A stretch of DNA of 64,000 nucleotides, taken from assembly GCA_020796225.1 (NCBI GenBank), contig CM036755.1, positions 13,605,494-13,669,493 on the forward strand. Reading direction: 5' to 3'. The notes beneath the pieces are model-generated. The model saw only the letters and a list, made by a program, of their open reading frames with translations. It made no database searches and had not been told where the DNA came from. The DNA comes from Arion vulgaris. Taxonomy: Eukaryota > Mollusca > Gastropoda > Stylommatophora > Arionidae. Below, piece by piece: positions 21,553 to 31,560 of the stretch; the first letter of the stretch is position 1; each line of letters opens with the position of its first letter. The translations under genes and the position numbers were made by a program.

Positions 21553-22086
21553 TTTTATATTTGCATCATTCTGTGTAGACACTTAGCCACTTCATTTCTG
21601 CTTGATATATTTACATCATTCTGTGTAGACACTTAGCCACTTCATTTCTGCTTGATATATTTACATCATTCTGTGTAGACACTTAGCCACTTCATTTCTG
21701 CTTGATATATTTACATCATTCTGTGTAGACACTTAGCCACTTCATTTCTGCTTGATATATTTACATCATTCTGTGTAGCCACTTCATTTCTGCTTGATAT
21801 ATTTGCATCATTCTGTGTAGACACTTAGCCACTTCATTTCTGCTTGATATATTTACATCATTCTGTGTAGACACTTAGCCACTTCATTTCTGCTTGATAT
21901 ATTTACATCATTCTGTGTAGACACTTAGCCACTTCATTTCTGCTTGATATATTTACATCATTCTGTGTAGACACTTAGCCACTTCATTTCTGCTTGATAT
22001 ATTTACATCATTCTGTGTAGCCACTTCATTTCTGCTTGATATATTTACATCATTCTGTGTAGACACTTAGCCACTTCATTTCTGCT
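21553..22086. repeat. 50-bp minisatellite, 11 copies
   Basis: Units of 50 bp contain tgatatatttacatcattct and agccacttcatttctg. Two copies (near 21770 and 22015) have lost the same 10 bases (acacttagcc region), and they are separated by five full units, so a multi-unit block was probably duplicated. Confidence 0.95.
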
Positions 22087-22325
22087 TTATACACACACCT
22101 GCACGCACACATATACACACACGCCTGTACGCACACAAATACACACACGCCTGTACGCACACAAATACACACACGCCTGTACGCAAACAAATACATACAC
22201 ACCTGTACGATCGCATACACACACACACACGCCTGTACGTACACATATACACACACCTGTACACACACATATATATACACACATCTGTACACACACATAT
22301 ATATACACACCTGTACGCACACTAC
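22087..22325. repeat. CA-rich 24-bp repeat
   Basis: Units of about 24 bp with cacgcctgtacgcacacaaa grade into cacatatatacacac. The cysteine/valine-rich minus-strand frames (22050-22398) are this repeat and are not proteins. Confidence 0.92.
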
Positions 22326-22654
22326 ATACATTTAGAAATAGACAATACGATATGTAGACATTGAATGAAATAAATCCAAAATTGAAGTAATATTTCATCT
22401 ATTCAAATAAATGTATTTCTCTATCGTGTAGGTGAGTGTTTGCCTCTTGATTCAAACGTAATCGGTTCGTTTTGCAAGCGCAGCAATATGACTATTTTCC
22501 AGTGATCCCTGATCTCAATATAGGTGAGATCAAATTCCTGTACATATCGGAGACGGACGATAAGACGCAAGTCTCGTGTTCACTTCGAACACGTCAAAGA
22601 ACAATGACAGTTCAAGATCGATAAGAACAGGCTGGAAATCGATGCCTAAGAAAA
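22326..22654. other. Unique region with a weak tRNA-like stretch
   Basis: Bases about 22428-22480 (taggtgagtgtttgcc ... atcggttcg) resemble degraded A and B boxes. This may be the head of the SINE-like copy that follows, but the match is weak. Confidence 0.3.
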
Positions 22655-22835
22655 AATTTGTAAAATAAAAAAAAAAGTTTCTTTCAAATTGTTACCGTAT
22701 TTAAAATTACACCGGGGACCTTAGCCGGAGCTACGGAGTTTATGTGCGGCTGCTGACATATTTCCATGTAAGAAAGAGAGAGCACATGGTTATTCACAGA
22801 AATGTAATGCTAATGATATTATCAATGAAGCAATT
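22655..22835 (+). mobile_element. SINE-like dispersed repeat, copy 1
   Basis: This segment aligns with 28980-29176 and 52465-52662. Shared pieces are aaaattac or aactac, ggacct or gggaccct, cgaagttt or cggagttt, tgtaagaaa, acatggttattca and atgataatag-like sequence. This copy has lost the (AATC)n tail seen in the other two. There is no coding capacity. The family looks like a SINE or the 3' UTR of an unseen LINE. Confidence 0.6.
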
Positions 22836-22852
22836 GTCTCTGTAGTCGTTGA

Positions 22853-23153
22853 TAAAACATGCCTTCCTTGATATTAGAAATGGACAGGTCATTGTGATGT
22901 GCCTTCCTTGATATTAGAAATGGACAGGTCATTGTGCAAAGTGTCTTCCTTGATATTAGAAATGAACAGGTCATTGTGCGAAGTGTCTTCCTTGATATTA
23001 GAAATGAACAGGTCATTGTGCGAAGTGTCTTCCTTGATATTAGAAATGAACAGGTCATTGTGCGAAGTGTCTTCCTTGATATTAGAAATGAACAGGTCAT
23101 TGTGCGAAGTGTCTTCCTTGATATTAGAAATGAACAGGTCATTGTGCAAAGTG
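22853..23153. repeat. 42-bp minisatellite, 7 copies
   Basis: Units of 42 bp contain ccttgatattagaaatgaac and aggtcattgtgcgaagtg. The first two copies differ (ggacag, and a shorter end). Since 42 is divisible by three, several frames stay open on both strands; these are not genes. Confidence 0.95.
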
Positions 23154-23177
23154 TAAGCAAGAGATTGATGAAGAAAG

Positions 23178-23502
23178 ATAAAACTAGTTTTCATCTAGTG
23201 ACATCTCTATAAAGACTAGTTTTCATCTAATGACATCTCTATAAAGACTAGTTTTCATCTAATGACATCTCTATAAAGACTAGTTTTCATCTAATGACAT
23301 CTCTATAAAGACTAGTTTTCATCTAATGACATCTCTATAAAGACTAGTTTTCATCTAATGACATCTCTATAAAGACTAGTTTTCATCTAATGACATCTCT
23401 ATAAAGACTAGTTTTCATCTAATGACATCTCTATAAAGACTAGTTTTCATCTAATGACATCTCTATAAAGACTAGTTTTCATCTAATGACATCTCTATAA
23501 GG
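23178..23502. repeat. 32-bp minisatellite, 10 copies
   Basis: Nearly perfect 32 bp units, aaagactagttttcatctaa followed by tgacatctctat. Only the first copy differs (ctagtg for ctaatg). Confidence 0.97.
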
Positions 23503-24263
23503 CACGTGCCATGGTCAAACGAGACATATTGAATATCTATCTGATATTGACGTCAGTTAAATTGGACATACTTTATTCCTAGGTCGATATTCCTGGCTGG
23601 CTATAGTATAATCTGCGTGAAGTTCTCATTCATCATAACAACGGTGTTGAGCGAGCGAACAAACCGTTTACCAAATCCATCAATATTGCCTGTATTCTTC
23701 ATTGTGCACGTTCTTACTACCTCCAAGTCACGTGATCAACATATTTAATTCTACTACCGCCAGATTGATCCGGACTGCACGCGATATATTTCTGCACAAA
23801 AATATCAGCTAAAATAAGAGGAGAGAAAACCGTCTGGGGACCATGCAGGAAGAGATCGATAAATCAAATGAGGATTGTGTACAGAAATAGATCATCGCTT
23901 GTATCCATAACTAGACCCAGCTTTCCATGTATAGCCACTATGTATGCTATTTTGGAACCTCTACGCCCGCCACACACTAGTAATAAAACTAGTCTAGGGA
24001 TCGGCTATTTTTTACTTTATTCATTTGGTGACTCAAGCTAATTCTGAATAATAGTGGCGGTGACAAAACGAGCAAGCTTGAACAACGATGTCTATCTACA
24101 ACGAGGACAACTCGAGGATACATTAGTTATGTCTCTGTCGAGTTGTACTTAGAGATTTCTAGTCAATTCATACTTTATTATAGGCAGGACGAAATGTCTT
24201 GTGAGATGAGTGAATATATCAGACAATGACGTTCTTCCTGATATAATCACACTCGTGACTAAC
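23503..24263. other. Unique region, nothing recognised
   Basis: No TE domain or RNA identified. Confidence 0.45.
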
Positions 24264-24413
24264 AGACACGATAACTTGATGAGAAACTGAAACGATAACT
24301 TGATGAGAAACTGAAACGATAACTTGATGAGAAACTGAAACAATAACTTGATGAGAAACTGAAACGATAACTTGATGAGAAACAGACACGATAACTTGAT
24401 GAGAAACTGAAAC
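24264..24413. repeat. 24-bp minisatellite, about 6 copies
   Basis: Units of ataacttgatgagaaactga plus aacg; two units carry cagacacg instead. Being a multiple of three, it yields open minus-strand frames (24149-24506) without meaning. Confidence 0.95.
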
Positions 24414-24556
24414 TTGTTTGATATATAACCAGGAGCAAATACATTGTTTGATTTTGTGATAGAGGTTCTCAAACTGTACATGGCCATTCACTTTATTAAA
24501 CCTCAAGACAAAATTAGAAACCCCAAATAGAAATCTTGTTGTATGTTAAAGATCGT

Positions 24557-24838
24557 ACAAAGTCGTATTCAACAGATGGTGACAAAGTCGTATTCAACTG
24601 ATGGTGACAAAGTCGTATTCAACTGATGGTGACAAAGTCACATTCAACAGATGGTGACAAAGTCACATTCAACAGATGGTGACAAAGTCACATTCAACAG
24701 ATGGTGACAAAGTCACATTCAACAGATGGTGACAAAGTCACATTCAACAGATGGTGACAAAGTCACATTCAACAGATGGTGACAAAGTCACATTCAACAG
24801 ATGGTGACAAAGTCACATTCAACAAATGGTTGACAAAT
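24557..24838. repeat. 25-bp minisatellite, about 11 copies
   Basis: Units of aaagtcacattcaacagatg plus gtgac. The first three copies read gtcgtatt in place of gtcacatt, so the array has two sub-blocks. Confidence 0.96.
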
Positions 24839-24909
24839 TCAATTATTTATTTTCTTATCTCAGTACATTCTAATGAAGTCCAACCCCTTGTTTACCAAAG
24901 GTTATAGGT

Positions 24910-25446
24910 CTAACCGCACAGAGCATCCCAAGCATTTTTCTGCATTTCTACCAACTTATTTGAAAATGTAATAACTCTGTTATTTTTGGAATATTTGTTT
25001 GAAATATCGTATTTTGAAATAAAATATGTATGTGTATGTTTTGATAATAAAATTTGTGTTTGTACTGCTCTATGTACTAGCAGTACTTGATATTTGCTCA
25101 GTACTAGTACTTGCGACAGGGTCAGTTCTAGAACGCTTGCTTGGACGTAAATCACATTCTCGTCAGTATCACTATTTTCGTCATCAGTGTCTCTCACCTG
25201 TGCAGAATTTTCAGAATCTGAGTGAACAGATTCACTTAATGAGAATATATCATCATCTCCGCTCTCTTCATCGTTAAATATGTCGTCAGCACCATATGAC
25301 AACAACTCCAAAGCTTTTTCTGTTGGTGTAATCGTTCTGGAAGATTTTCTACACGCCATTTTGCTTGAACAATTTTCGACAAAGAGAAACACTCTTTCAA
25401 AGTTATAAATAACCTTCGTACGGCGCGAAAAATTGACCAATGACAA
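24910..25446 (-). CDS. Acidic hypothetical ORF, possible transposase-type N-terminus
   Basis: A 178-codon minus-strand frame. An internal Met (about residue 30) starts MACRKSSRTITPTEKALELL, followed by a strongly acidic, Ser/Asp/Glu-rich stretch (about residues 54-95, with DDIFNDEESGDDDIF and DTDDENSDTDEN). The second half is hydrophobic-polar without a motif, and ends DALCG before a stop. Acidic N-terminal tails of this kind occur in piggyBac-type transposases, but no catalytic domain follows, so this is only a suggestion. It lies between a minisatellite and an RTE-like LINE on the same strand. No intron signals were established. It may be a chance frame or a fragment. Confidence 0.3.
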   Translation of the reverse strand: MSLVNFSRRTKVIYNFERVFLFVENCSSKMACRKSSRTITPTEKALELLSYGADDIFNDEESGDDDIFSLSESVHSDSENSAQVRDTDDENSDTDENVIYVQASVLELTLSQVLVLSKYQVLLVHRAVQTQILLSKHTHTYFISKYDISNKYSKNNRVITFSNKLVEMQKNAWDALCG

Positions 25447-25519
25447 TGTTTTATATAAAGGAAGATGTCCCCAATGCTATAGATAGTCTATTGTAGAGGT
25501 GGTTCCCGTTTCTCTCTCT

Positions 25520-26416
25520 CTCTTTAGCCTGTTACGCCCCTGGCGTTTAGGGCAGCAACAAACGTACACCATTCTTCCCTGTTCATGGCCTTCCTCTGTA
25601 TTGTGTTCCAGCTATGATTCATTTCCTTCAGCTCTTGCTCTATCGTTCTCCTCCAGGTCGTCTTGGGTCTTCCACGCTTTCGCCTACCCTCTGGAGTCCA
25701 TCTCAGTGCAGTTTTCGTGTCGGAGCCAGTCTCCATGCGCATCACATGTCCAATCCATCTCCAGCGTCGTCTTCGGATGATAGTGCCCATATTCTCTTGT
25801 TGGCATCGTGCAAGCAATTCTTGATTCGAGATAGTAGTCGGCCAGTACACGCGTAAGATTTTTCGCAGACAAGTTGTATGAAAGGCGGAGAGTCTGGACA
25901 TATCCTGTTCTGTCATTCTCCAGCATTCCGATCCGTACAGCAAAGTTGACAGCACACAGCTGTTATAGATACTAGTCTTGGTTCTGATGCTGTATTGGGC
26001 AGATTTCCAGGCGGTCTGAAGGGTCATGAATGCACTGCGTGCTTTACTCAGTCTGTTTTTAATGTCAGATCCAGCGCCTCCTTCATTGCTAATAACACTT
26101 CCAAGGTATGTGAAAGCGGTTGTATCTCGGAGGGTTTTACCTTCTAGTTTGACTGGTGTTGGGGTTGCTATGTTCAGAGTCATTACTTCAGTTTTCTTCT
26201 GATTTATTTTCAACCCAACCATCTCACTATATTGGTTAAGGCGGCTGGTCTTTTCCTGGATATCTCTATGTGTATGAGATAGGAGTGCGATGTCATCTGC
26301 AAAATCTAGGTCTTCCAGAGTGGATGTGAGCGTCCATCTAATACCTCTTGCCTTATCTTCCGTTGTTTTACGCATCACCCAATCTATGACAGTGTTGAAT
26401 AATAGGGCTGACAAAC
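25520..26416 (-). pseudogene. RTE-like LINE ORF2, C-terminal 296 codons
   Basis: The longest uninterrupted transposon frame in the window (26414 to 25524). Near its start it reads ALLFNTVIDWVMRK and then DLDFADDIALLSHT (residues 35-48), the RT motif C. It continues with FTYLGSVISNEGGAGSDIKN, LLYGSECWRMTEQDMSRL, CLRKILRVYWPTTISNQELL, RRRRWRWIGHVMRMET and GRRKRGRPKTTWRRTIEQEL, the usual post-RT domain of this clade. Everything upstream of motif C (endonuclease, RT fingers, motif A) is missing; the frame stops matching about 26416. So this is a 5'-truncated insertion that has not collected stops, hence probably younger than the copies at 4.5 and 55 kb, and from a different family. A frame this long does not mean a functional enzyme. 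Confidence 0.9.
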
Positions 26417-26534
26417 GGTTCCCCGTTTACTACACATATATTGCTGATGAGTTTACTACGTGAATGTCTCGTAGTGGGATACAGCAGACGCCCACCTACT
26501 ACGTCACCCTCAAGTAGTTGGTAAACAAGCGTTA

Positions 26535-27790
26535 ATCACTCTAGTGACGTCACATGCGCTCAATATCACACCACTATCCACTGTAGTGACGTTACATGCG
26601 CTCAATATCACACCACCATCCACTGTAGTGACGTCACATGCGCTCAATATCACACCACCATCCACTGTAGTGACGTTAAATGCGCTCAATATCACACCAC
26701 CATCCACTGTAGTGACGTTACATGCGCTCAATATCACACCACTATCCACTGTAGTGACGTTACATGCACTCAATATCACACCACTATCCACTGTAGTGAC
26801 GTTACATGCGCTCAATATCACACCACTATCCACTGTAGTGACGTTACATGCGCTCAATATCACACCACCATCCACTGTAGTGACGTTACATGCGCTCAAT
26901 ATCACACCACCATCCACTGTAGTGACGTTACATGCGCTCAATATCACACCACTATCCACTGTAGTGACGTTACATGCGCTCAATATCACACCACTATCCA
27001 CTGTAGTGACGTTACATGCGCTCAATATCACACCACTATCCACTGTAGTGACGTTACATGCGCTCAATATCACACCACTATCCACTGTAGTGACGTTACA
27101 TGCTCTCAATATCACACCACTATCCACTGTAGTGACGTTACATGCGCTCAATATCACACCACTATCCACTGTAGTGACGTTACATGCGCTCAATATCACA
27201 CCACTATCCACTGTAGTGACGTTACATGCGCTCAATATCACACCACTATCCACTGTAGTGACGTTACATGCGCTCAATATCACACCACCATCCACTGTAG
27301 TGACGTTACATGCGCTCAATATCACACCACTATCCACTGTAGTGACGTTACATGCGCTCAATATCACACCACTATCCACTGTAGTGACGTTACATGCGCT
27401 CAATATCACACCACTATCCACTGTAGTGACGTTAAATGCGCTCAATATCACACCACTATCCACTGTAGTGACGTTACATGCGCTCAATATCACACCACTA
27501 TCCACTGTAGTGACGTTAAATGCGCTCAATATCACACCACTATCCACTGTAGTGACGTTACATGCGCTCAATATCACACCACTATCCACTGTGTGACGTT
27601 ACATGCGCTCAATATCCACCACCATCCACTGTAGTGACGTTACATGCGCTCAATATCACACCACCATCCACTGTAGTGACGTTACATGCGCTCAATATCA
27701 CACCACCATCCACTGTAGTGACGTTACATGCGCTCAATATCACACCACTATCCACTGTAGTGACGTTAATGCGCTCAATATCCACACACT
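26535..27790. repeat. 42-bp minisatellite, about 30 copies
   Basis: Units of 42 bp contain gttacatgcgctcaatatca and caccactatccactgtagtg. A C/T variant (caccacc or caccact) is spread irregularly. The first units include the palindrome tgacgtca (at about 26544 and 26628); the rest read tgacgtta. The 350- and 359-codon frames on the two strands are products of the 14-codon unit; the C/T variant changes an amino acid in both (Leu/Pro, Ser/Gly), so there is no sign of coding constraint. Confidence 0.96.
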
Positions 27791-28570
27791 CATCCACATC
27801 CACTATCCACTATCCACATGCCATATACACCATCCATCATACTTCATCCTCACTATCACCACCACATCCACTTCACTCATGTCACTATCCACCATCCATC
27901 ATTGACTACCATGCTCCATATCCACCTATCCACACTCACTCATTCCACCATCCACTTCACTAGTCCACCTCACTATCCACCATCACATCATCCACCATCC
28001 ACTATCCAACATCCACTATCCACCATCCACTATCCACCATCCACTATCCACCATCCACTATCCATCCACTCACCATCCACTATCCACCATCCACTATCCA
28101 CCATCCACTATCCACCATCCACCATCCACTATCCACTCATCCACTATCACATCCACCATCACATCACTATCCACCATCACTATCACCATCCACTATCCAC
28201 TCATCCACTATCCACTCATCCACTATCCTACCATCCACTATCCACTATCCACTATCCACTATCCACTATCCACTATCCACTATCCACTATCCACTATCCA
28301 CTATCCACTATCCACTATCCACTATCCACTATCCACTATCACATCCACATCCACTTCCACACATCCACTATCCACTATCCACTATCCACTATCCACCATC
28401 CATCACTCACTATCCACTATCCACTATCCACTATCCACTATCCACTATCCACTATCCACTATCCAACATCCACTATCCACTATCCACTATCCACTATCCA
28501 CTATCCACTATCCACTATCCACTATCCACTATCCACTATCCACTATCCACTATCCACCATCCACTGTAGT
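27791..28570. repeat. 7-bp (ctatcca)n satellite, about 780 bp
   Basis: Irregular then regular runs of ctatcca, with variants caccatc and catccac. The right end reads ccatccactgtagtgac, which is the end of the 42-bp unit of the preceding array, so the heptamer appears to have expanded within that unit (its tail contains ctatcca). Confidence 0.93.
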
Positions 28571-28689
28571 GACTTGCATTCAACACAGATAACTTTCTTT
28601 CTCTATGTAATCTTTGTATTTCAAGTTTTACTTACCAAGAGATGTAAGACATAGCTAGAAATAGCAAAACAAATGTATATATAAATAGT

Positions 28690-28940
28690 ATATTGAGGCA
28701 GTTATCAGTTATATGAGGACTATCATCATATTGCTACATACATATCCATATGTGCTCCCCGCCTCGACAAATCCAGCAGCATACAGCTGACAAACACGTC
28801 AGCAACATTCAGCACGCCAGCAACATACAGCTGACAAACACGTCAGCAACATTCAGCACGCCAGCAACATACAGCTGACAAACACGTCAGCAACATTCAG
28901 CACGCCAGCAACAAACAGCTGACAAACACGCCAGTTACGA
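28690..28940 (-). mobile_element. I/Ingi-like LINE 3' end with internal 44-bp repeats
   Basis: On the minus strand, the last about 100 bp match the end of the LINE at 3425-3540: a tail of two ATAACTG heptamers (about 28699-28715), then sequence related to the CPECYDD end. The match runs up to ctgctggatttg. Next to it (28785-28935) is a 44 bp direct repeat, 3.4 copies, with cagctgacaaacacgtcagc and cattcagcacgccagcaaca; its start is related to the LINE sequence aacatgtcag at 3525-3534. No reading frame survives. Confidence 0.7.
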
Positions 28941-28979
28941 CTCCTGCGAGTTGAAAACCAATACGAGTATGTTGCAAAA

Positions 28980-29176
28980 CGGTTGTCCAGCAAAATCTCA
29001 TTAACAAACATAAAATTCAAAACTACATCGGGACCCTCACCGGTGCTGCGAAGTTTGTGTACTGTCACTGAGATCTTCCTGTGTAAGAAACATATCTCAC
29101 ATATCATAAGACACATGATTATTCACTGAAGTGCAACGATAATAGTCCTATCAATCAATCAATCAATCAATCCCTG
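28980..29176 (+). mobile_element. SINE-like dispersed repeat, copy 2, (AATC)n tail
   Basis: Best-preserved of the three copies. It contains atcgggaccctcaccggtgc, tgcgaagtttgtgtactgtc, tcactgagatcttcctgtgt and attattcactgaagtgcaac, and ends in five copies of aatc/atca. No frame of note. A simple-repeat tail is typical of SINE or LINE 3' ends. Confidence 0.65.
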
Positions 29177-29223
29177 GCTACGTTGTCGATGTGTTGACAT
29201 TAGTTCTAGTTTGACATCAATTA

Positions 29224-29440
29224 TACCACCTTCCCATACTCAACAATTGATTGCAGTTTGTTTTTCTTCTCTACCACCTTCCCATACTCAACAATTGATT
29301 GCAGTTGGTTTTTCTTCTCTACCAACTTCCCATACTCAACAATTGATTACAGTTTGTTTTTCTTCTCTACCACCTTCCCATACTCAACAATTGATTGCAG
29401 TTTGTTTTCTTCTCTACCACCTTCCCATACTCAGCAATTG
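29224..29440. repeat. 48-bp minisatellite, 4.5 copies
   Basis: Clean 47-48 bp units with ccttcccatactcaacaatt and gattgcagtttgtttttctt. Degraded versions of the same unit reappear at 30200-31560 in the noisy part of the next array. Confidence 0.94.
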
Positions 29441-30199
29441 ACCGGAGGAAAAACAATTATCAAACACTATATTCAATCATAAACCTTATTTCTTACGGCA
29501 CGCATTGCCTAACTCACAGACGAGCTTCTATCGGCTTCCATTGCCTAGCTCACAGATCAGCTTTACGGCTTCCATTGCCTAGCCTCACGAGAGCTTACGG
29601 CTTCCATTCTCTAGCTCACAGATCGAGTTAGCTTCATTGCCTAGCTCTAACAGACGAGTTTTATGGTTATTGGCGTTAGCTCAGATGAGCTTAGGCTTCC
29701 ATTGCTAGCTCACAGACGAGCTATTCGCCTCCATTGCCTAGCTACAGACACGAGCATTAGCTCAGCCATACGCCTCAAACGAGCTACGATTCCATTGCCA
29801 GCCTCACAGACGAGCACTTCGCTCCATTGCCTACAGCTCACAGACAGCTTACGACTTCCATTGCCTAGTTCTCACAACGAGCTTTCGCTTCCATTCCTAA
29901 GCCTCACAGCGAGCTACGACTTCATTGTGCTAGCTTCACAGAGATCTTTAGACTATCTCAATTCTAAGCCTCACAGACGAGTACGACTATCCATCAATCT
30001 CATCAGTCATCACAGACGAGCTTTCATGTGCTTACCATTGCTAGCTTCAGACAGTTACATTCCATTGCCTCAGCTCACAGACGAGCTTACGTTCATTCTC
30101 TCACGCTCACAATGAGCATGCTTCCATTCTCTACCTCACAGACGACTTACAGTTCATTCCTACACTTCTACTCACAGACGCAGCTTTTACGCTTCCATT

Positions 30200-31560
30200 G
30201 CCATACTCTCACATGATCAGCTTTTTCGTCTTCCAATTGCCCTAGCTCACAACTGATTGATTGGTTCCATTGCTCTAGCTCATCACAATTGAGCTTGCAT
30301 GGTTTCCATTGCTAGCACTTCATAGACATGCTTATGGCTTCATTGCTCTAGCTCTACAACTTGAGCTTACGTTGCTTTCATTGCTCTAGCTCCCATCACA
30401 TGATGCAGCTTTCACACCATTGCCATACTCACAGATGCAGTTCTTCCTACGCATTCCATACTCACATGATTCGCAGTGTTCGCTCTACCATTCCTACCTC
30501 ACAATTGATGCAGCTGTTTTCTACTTACCACTTCGCTCATAGCCTCACATGATGCAGTTGGTTTCGCTATCCAATTCTGTCCATATCTCAACAATGAGCA
30601 GTTGTACTGCGCTTCTACATTCCCTAGCCTCTCACAATGAGCTTGCAGTTCGTGTTCTTCTCTACCTTCCATACTCACATGATCAGTTACGATTGCAGTT
30701 AGGTTTTCTTCTCCACTTCCCATACTCACAGATGAGCTTTATTCAAAATGGCTGTCCTCTACTTCCTACTCACAATTGAGTTACAGTTTGTCTTCACCAA
30801 CTTCCTATCCAATTAAGATTGCAGTTTAGTTTTCTTCTTCCACCTTCTTCACAATTGATTGCAGCTTTACTTCTCATTGTCGTTTGTCTCCTACCACTCA
30901 TATAACGATGATTGCAGTTTGTTTCTTCATCTCTCTGATTGGCCTCAACTCATAACATTGATTCGGTTCTTTTTTCTCTCTACCTTCAACAATTGATTAG
31001 TTGTTTCTTCTCTACCTTCCATAGCTCAACAATTGATTGCAGTTGGTTTCTTCTTCACCATCTCACAATGATTCATATGGTTCTTCTCTACCACTTCCTA
31101 TACTCAACAATTGATCAGTTGTTTCTTCTTCCACTTCCCATACTCACATTGATCAGTTTTCTTCTCTACCACCTCCTACCAACATTGATTCATTTGTTCT
31201 TCTCTACCACTTCCAACAACAATTTTAGTTTGATTTCTTCTCTACAACTTCCCATAACATGACATGTCTTTACTCAAAATGATTGCTTGTTTTCAGTCCT
31301 CACTAACAAGTTGAGGTATTTCTGCTTCCTCGCAATCACATAATGCAGTTGTTTCATTGCTCTACCCTCACAAGACGAGACTTGTATGCGCGTTCACATT
31401 TCCCTCTCAGACATGAGCTTACGGTCCATTCCATCCTCTCACAGACGAGTTACGGCTTCCATTCCAACTCACAGACTGAGCTTACGGCTTCCATTGCTCT
31501 ACTCACAGACGATTGCAGTTTAGCTGCTTCCATTGCCTAGCTCAACATTGATTACGTTTC
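30200..31560. repeat. Noisy zone mixing 48-bp and 34-bp units
   Basis: Inside the large array this stretch alternates recognisable pieces of the 48-bp unit (ctcaacaattgattgcagtt, ttcttctctacc) with pieces of the 34-bp unit (gcttccattgc, cacagacgag), with many short deletions. No clean unit of either type is present. This looks like consensus of misaligned repeat reads rather than true sequence. Confidence 0.6.

Noticed and set aside
22050..22398. Cysteine/valine-rich small proteins
   Set aside because: They are CA-rich repeat sequence read in three frames.
26535..26640. CRE-type regulatory sites (tgacgtca)
   Set aside because: The palindrome arises from single-base variants of the 42-bp satellite and there is no nearby gene.
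26510..27596. Two opposed frames of about 350 codons
   Set aside because: They are translations of the 42-bp repeat; the main variant alters a residue in both frames, and the array turns into a 7-bp repeat.
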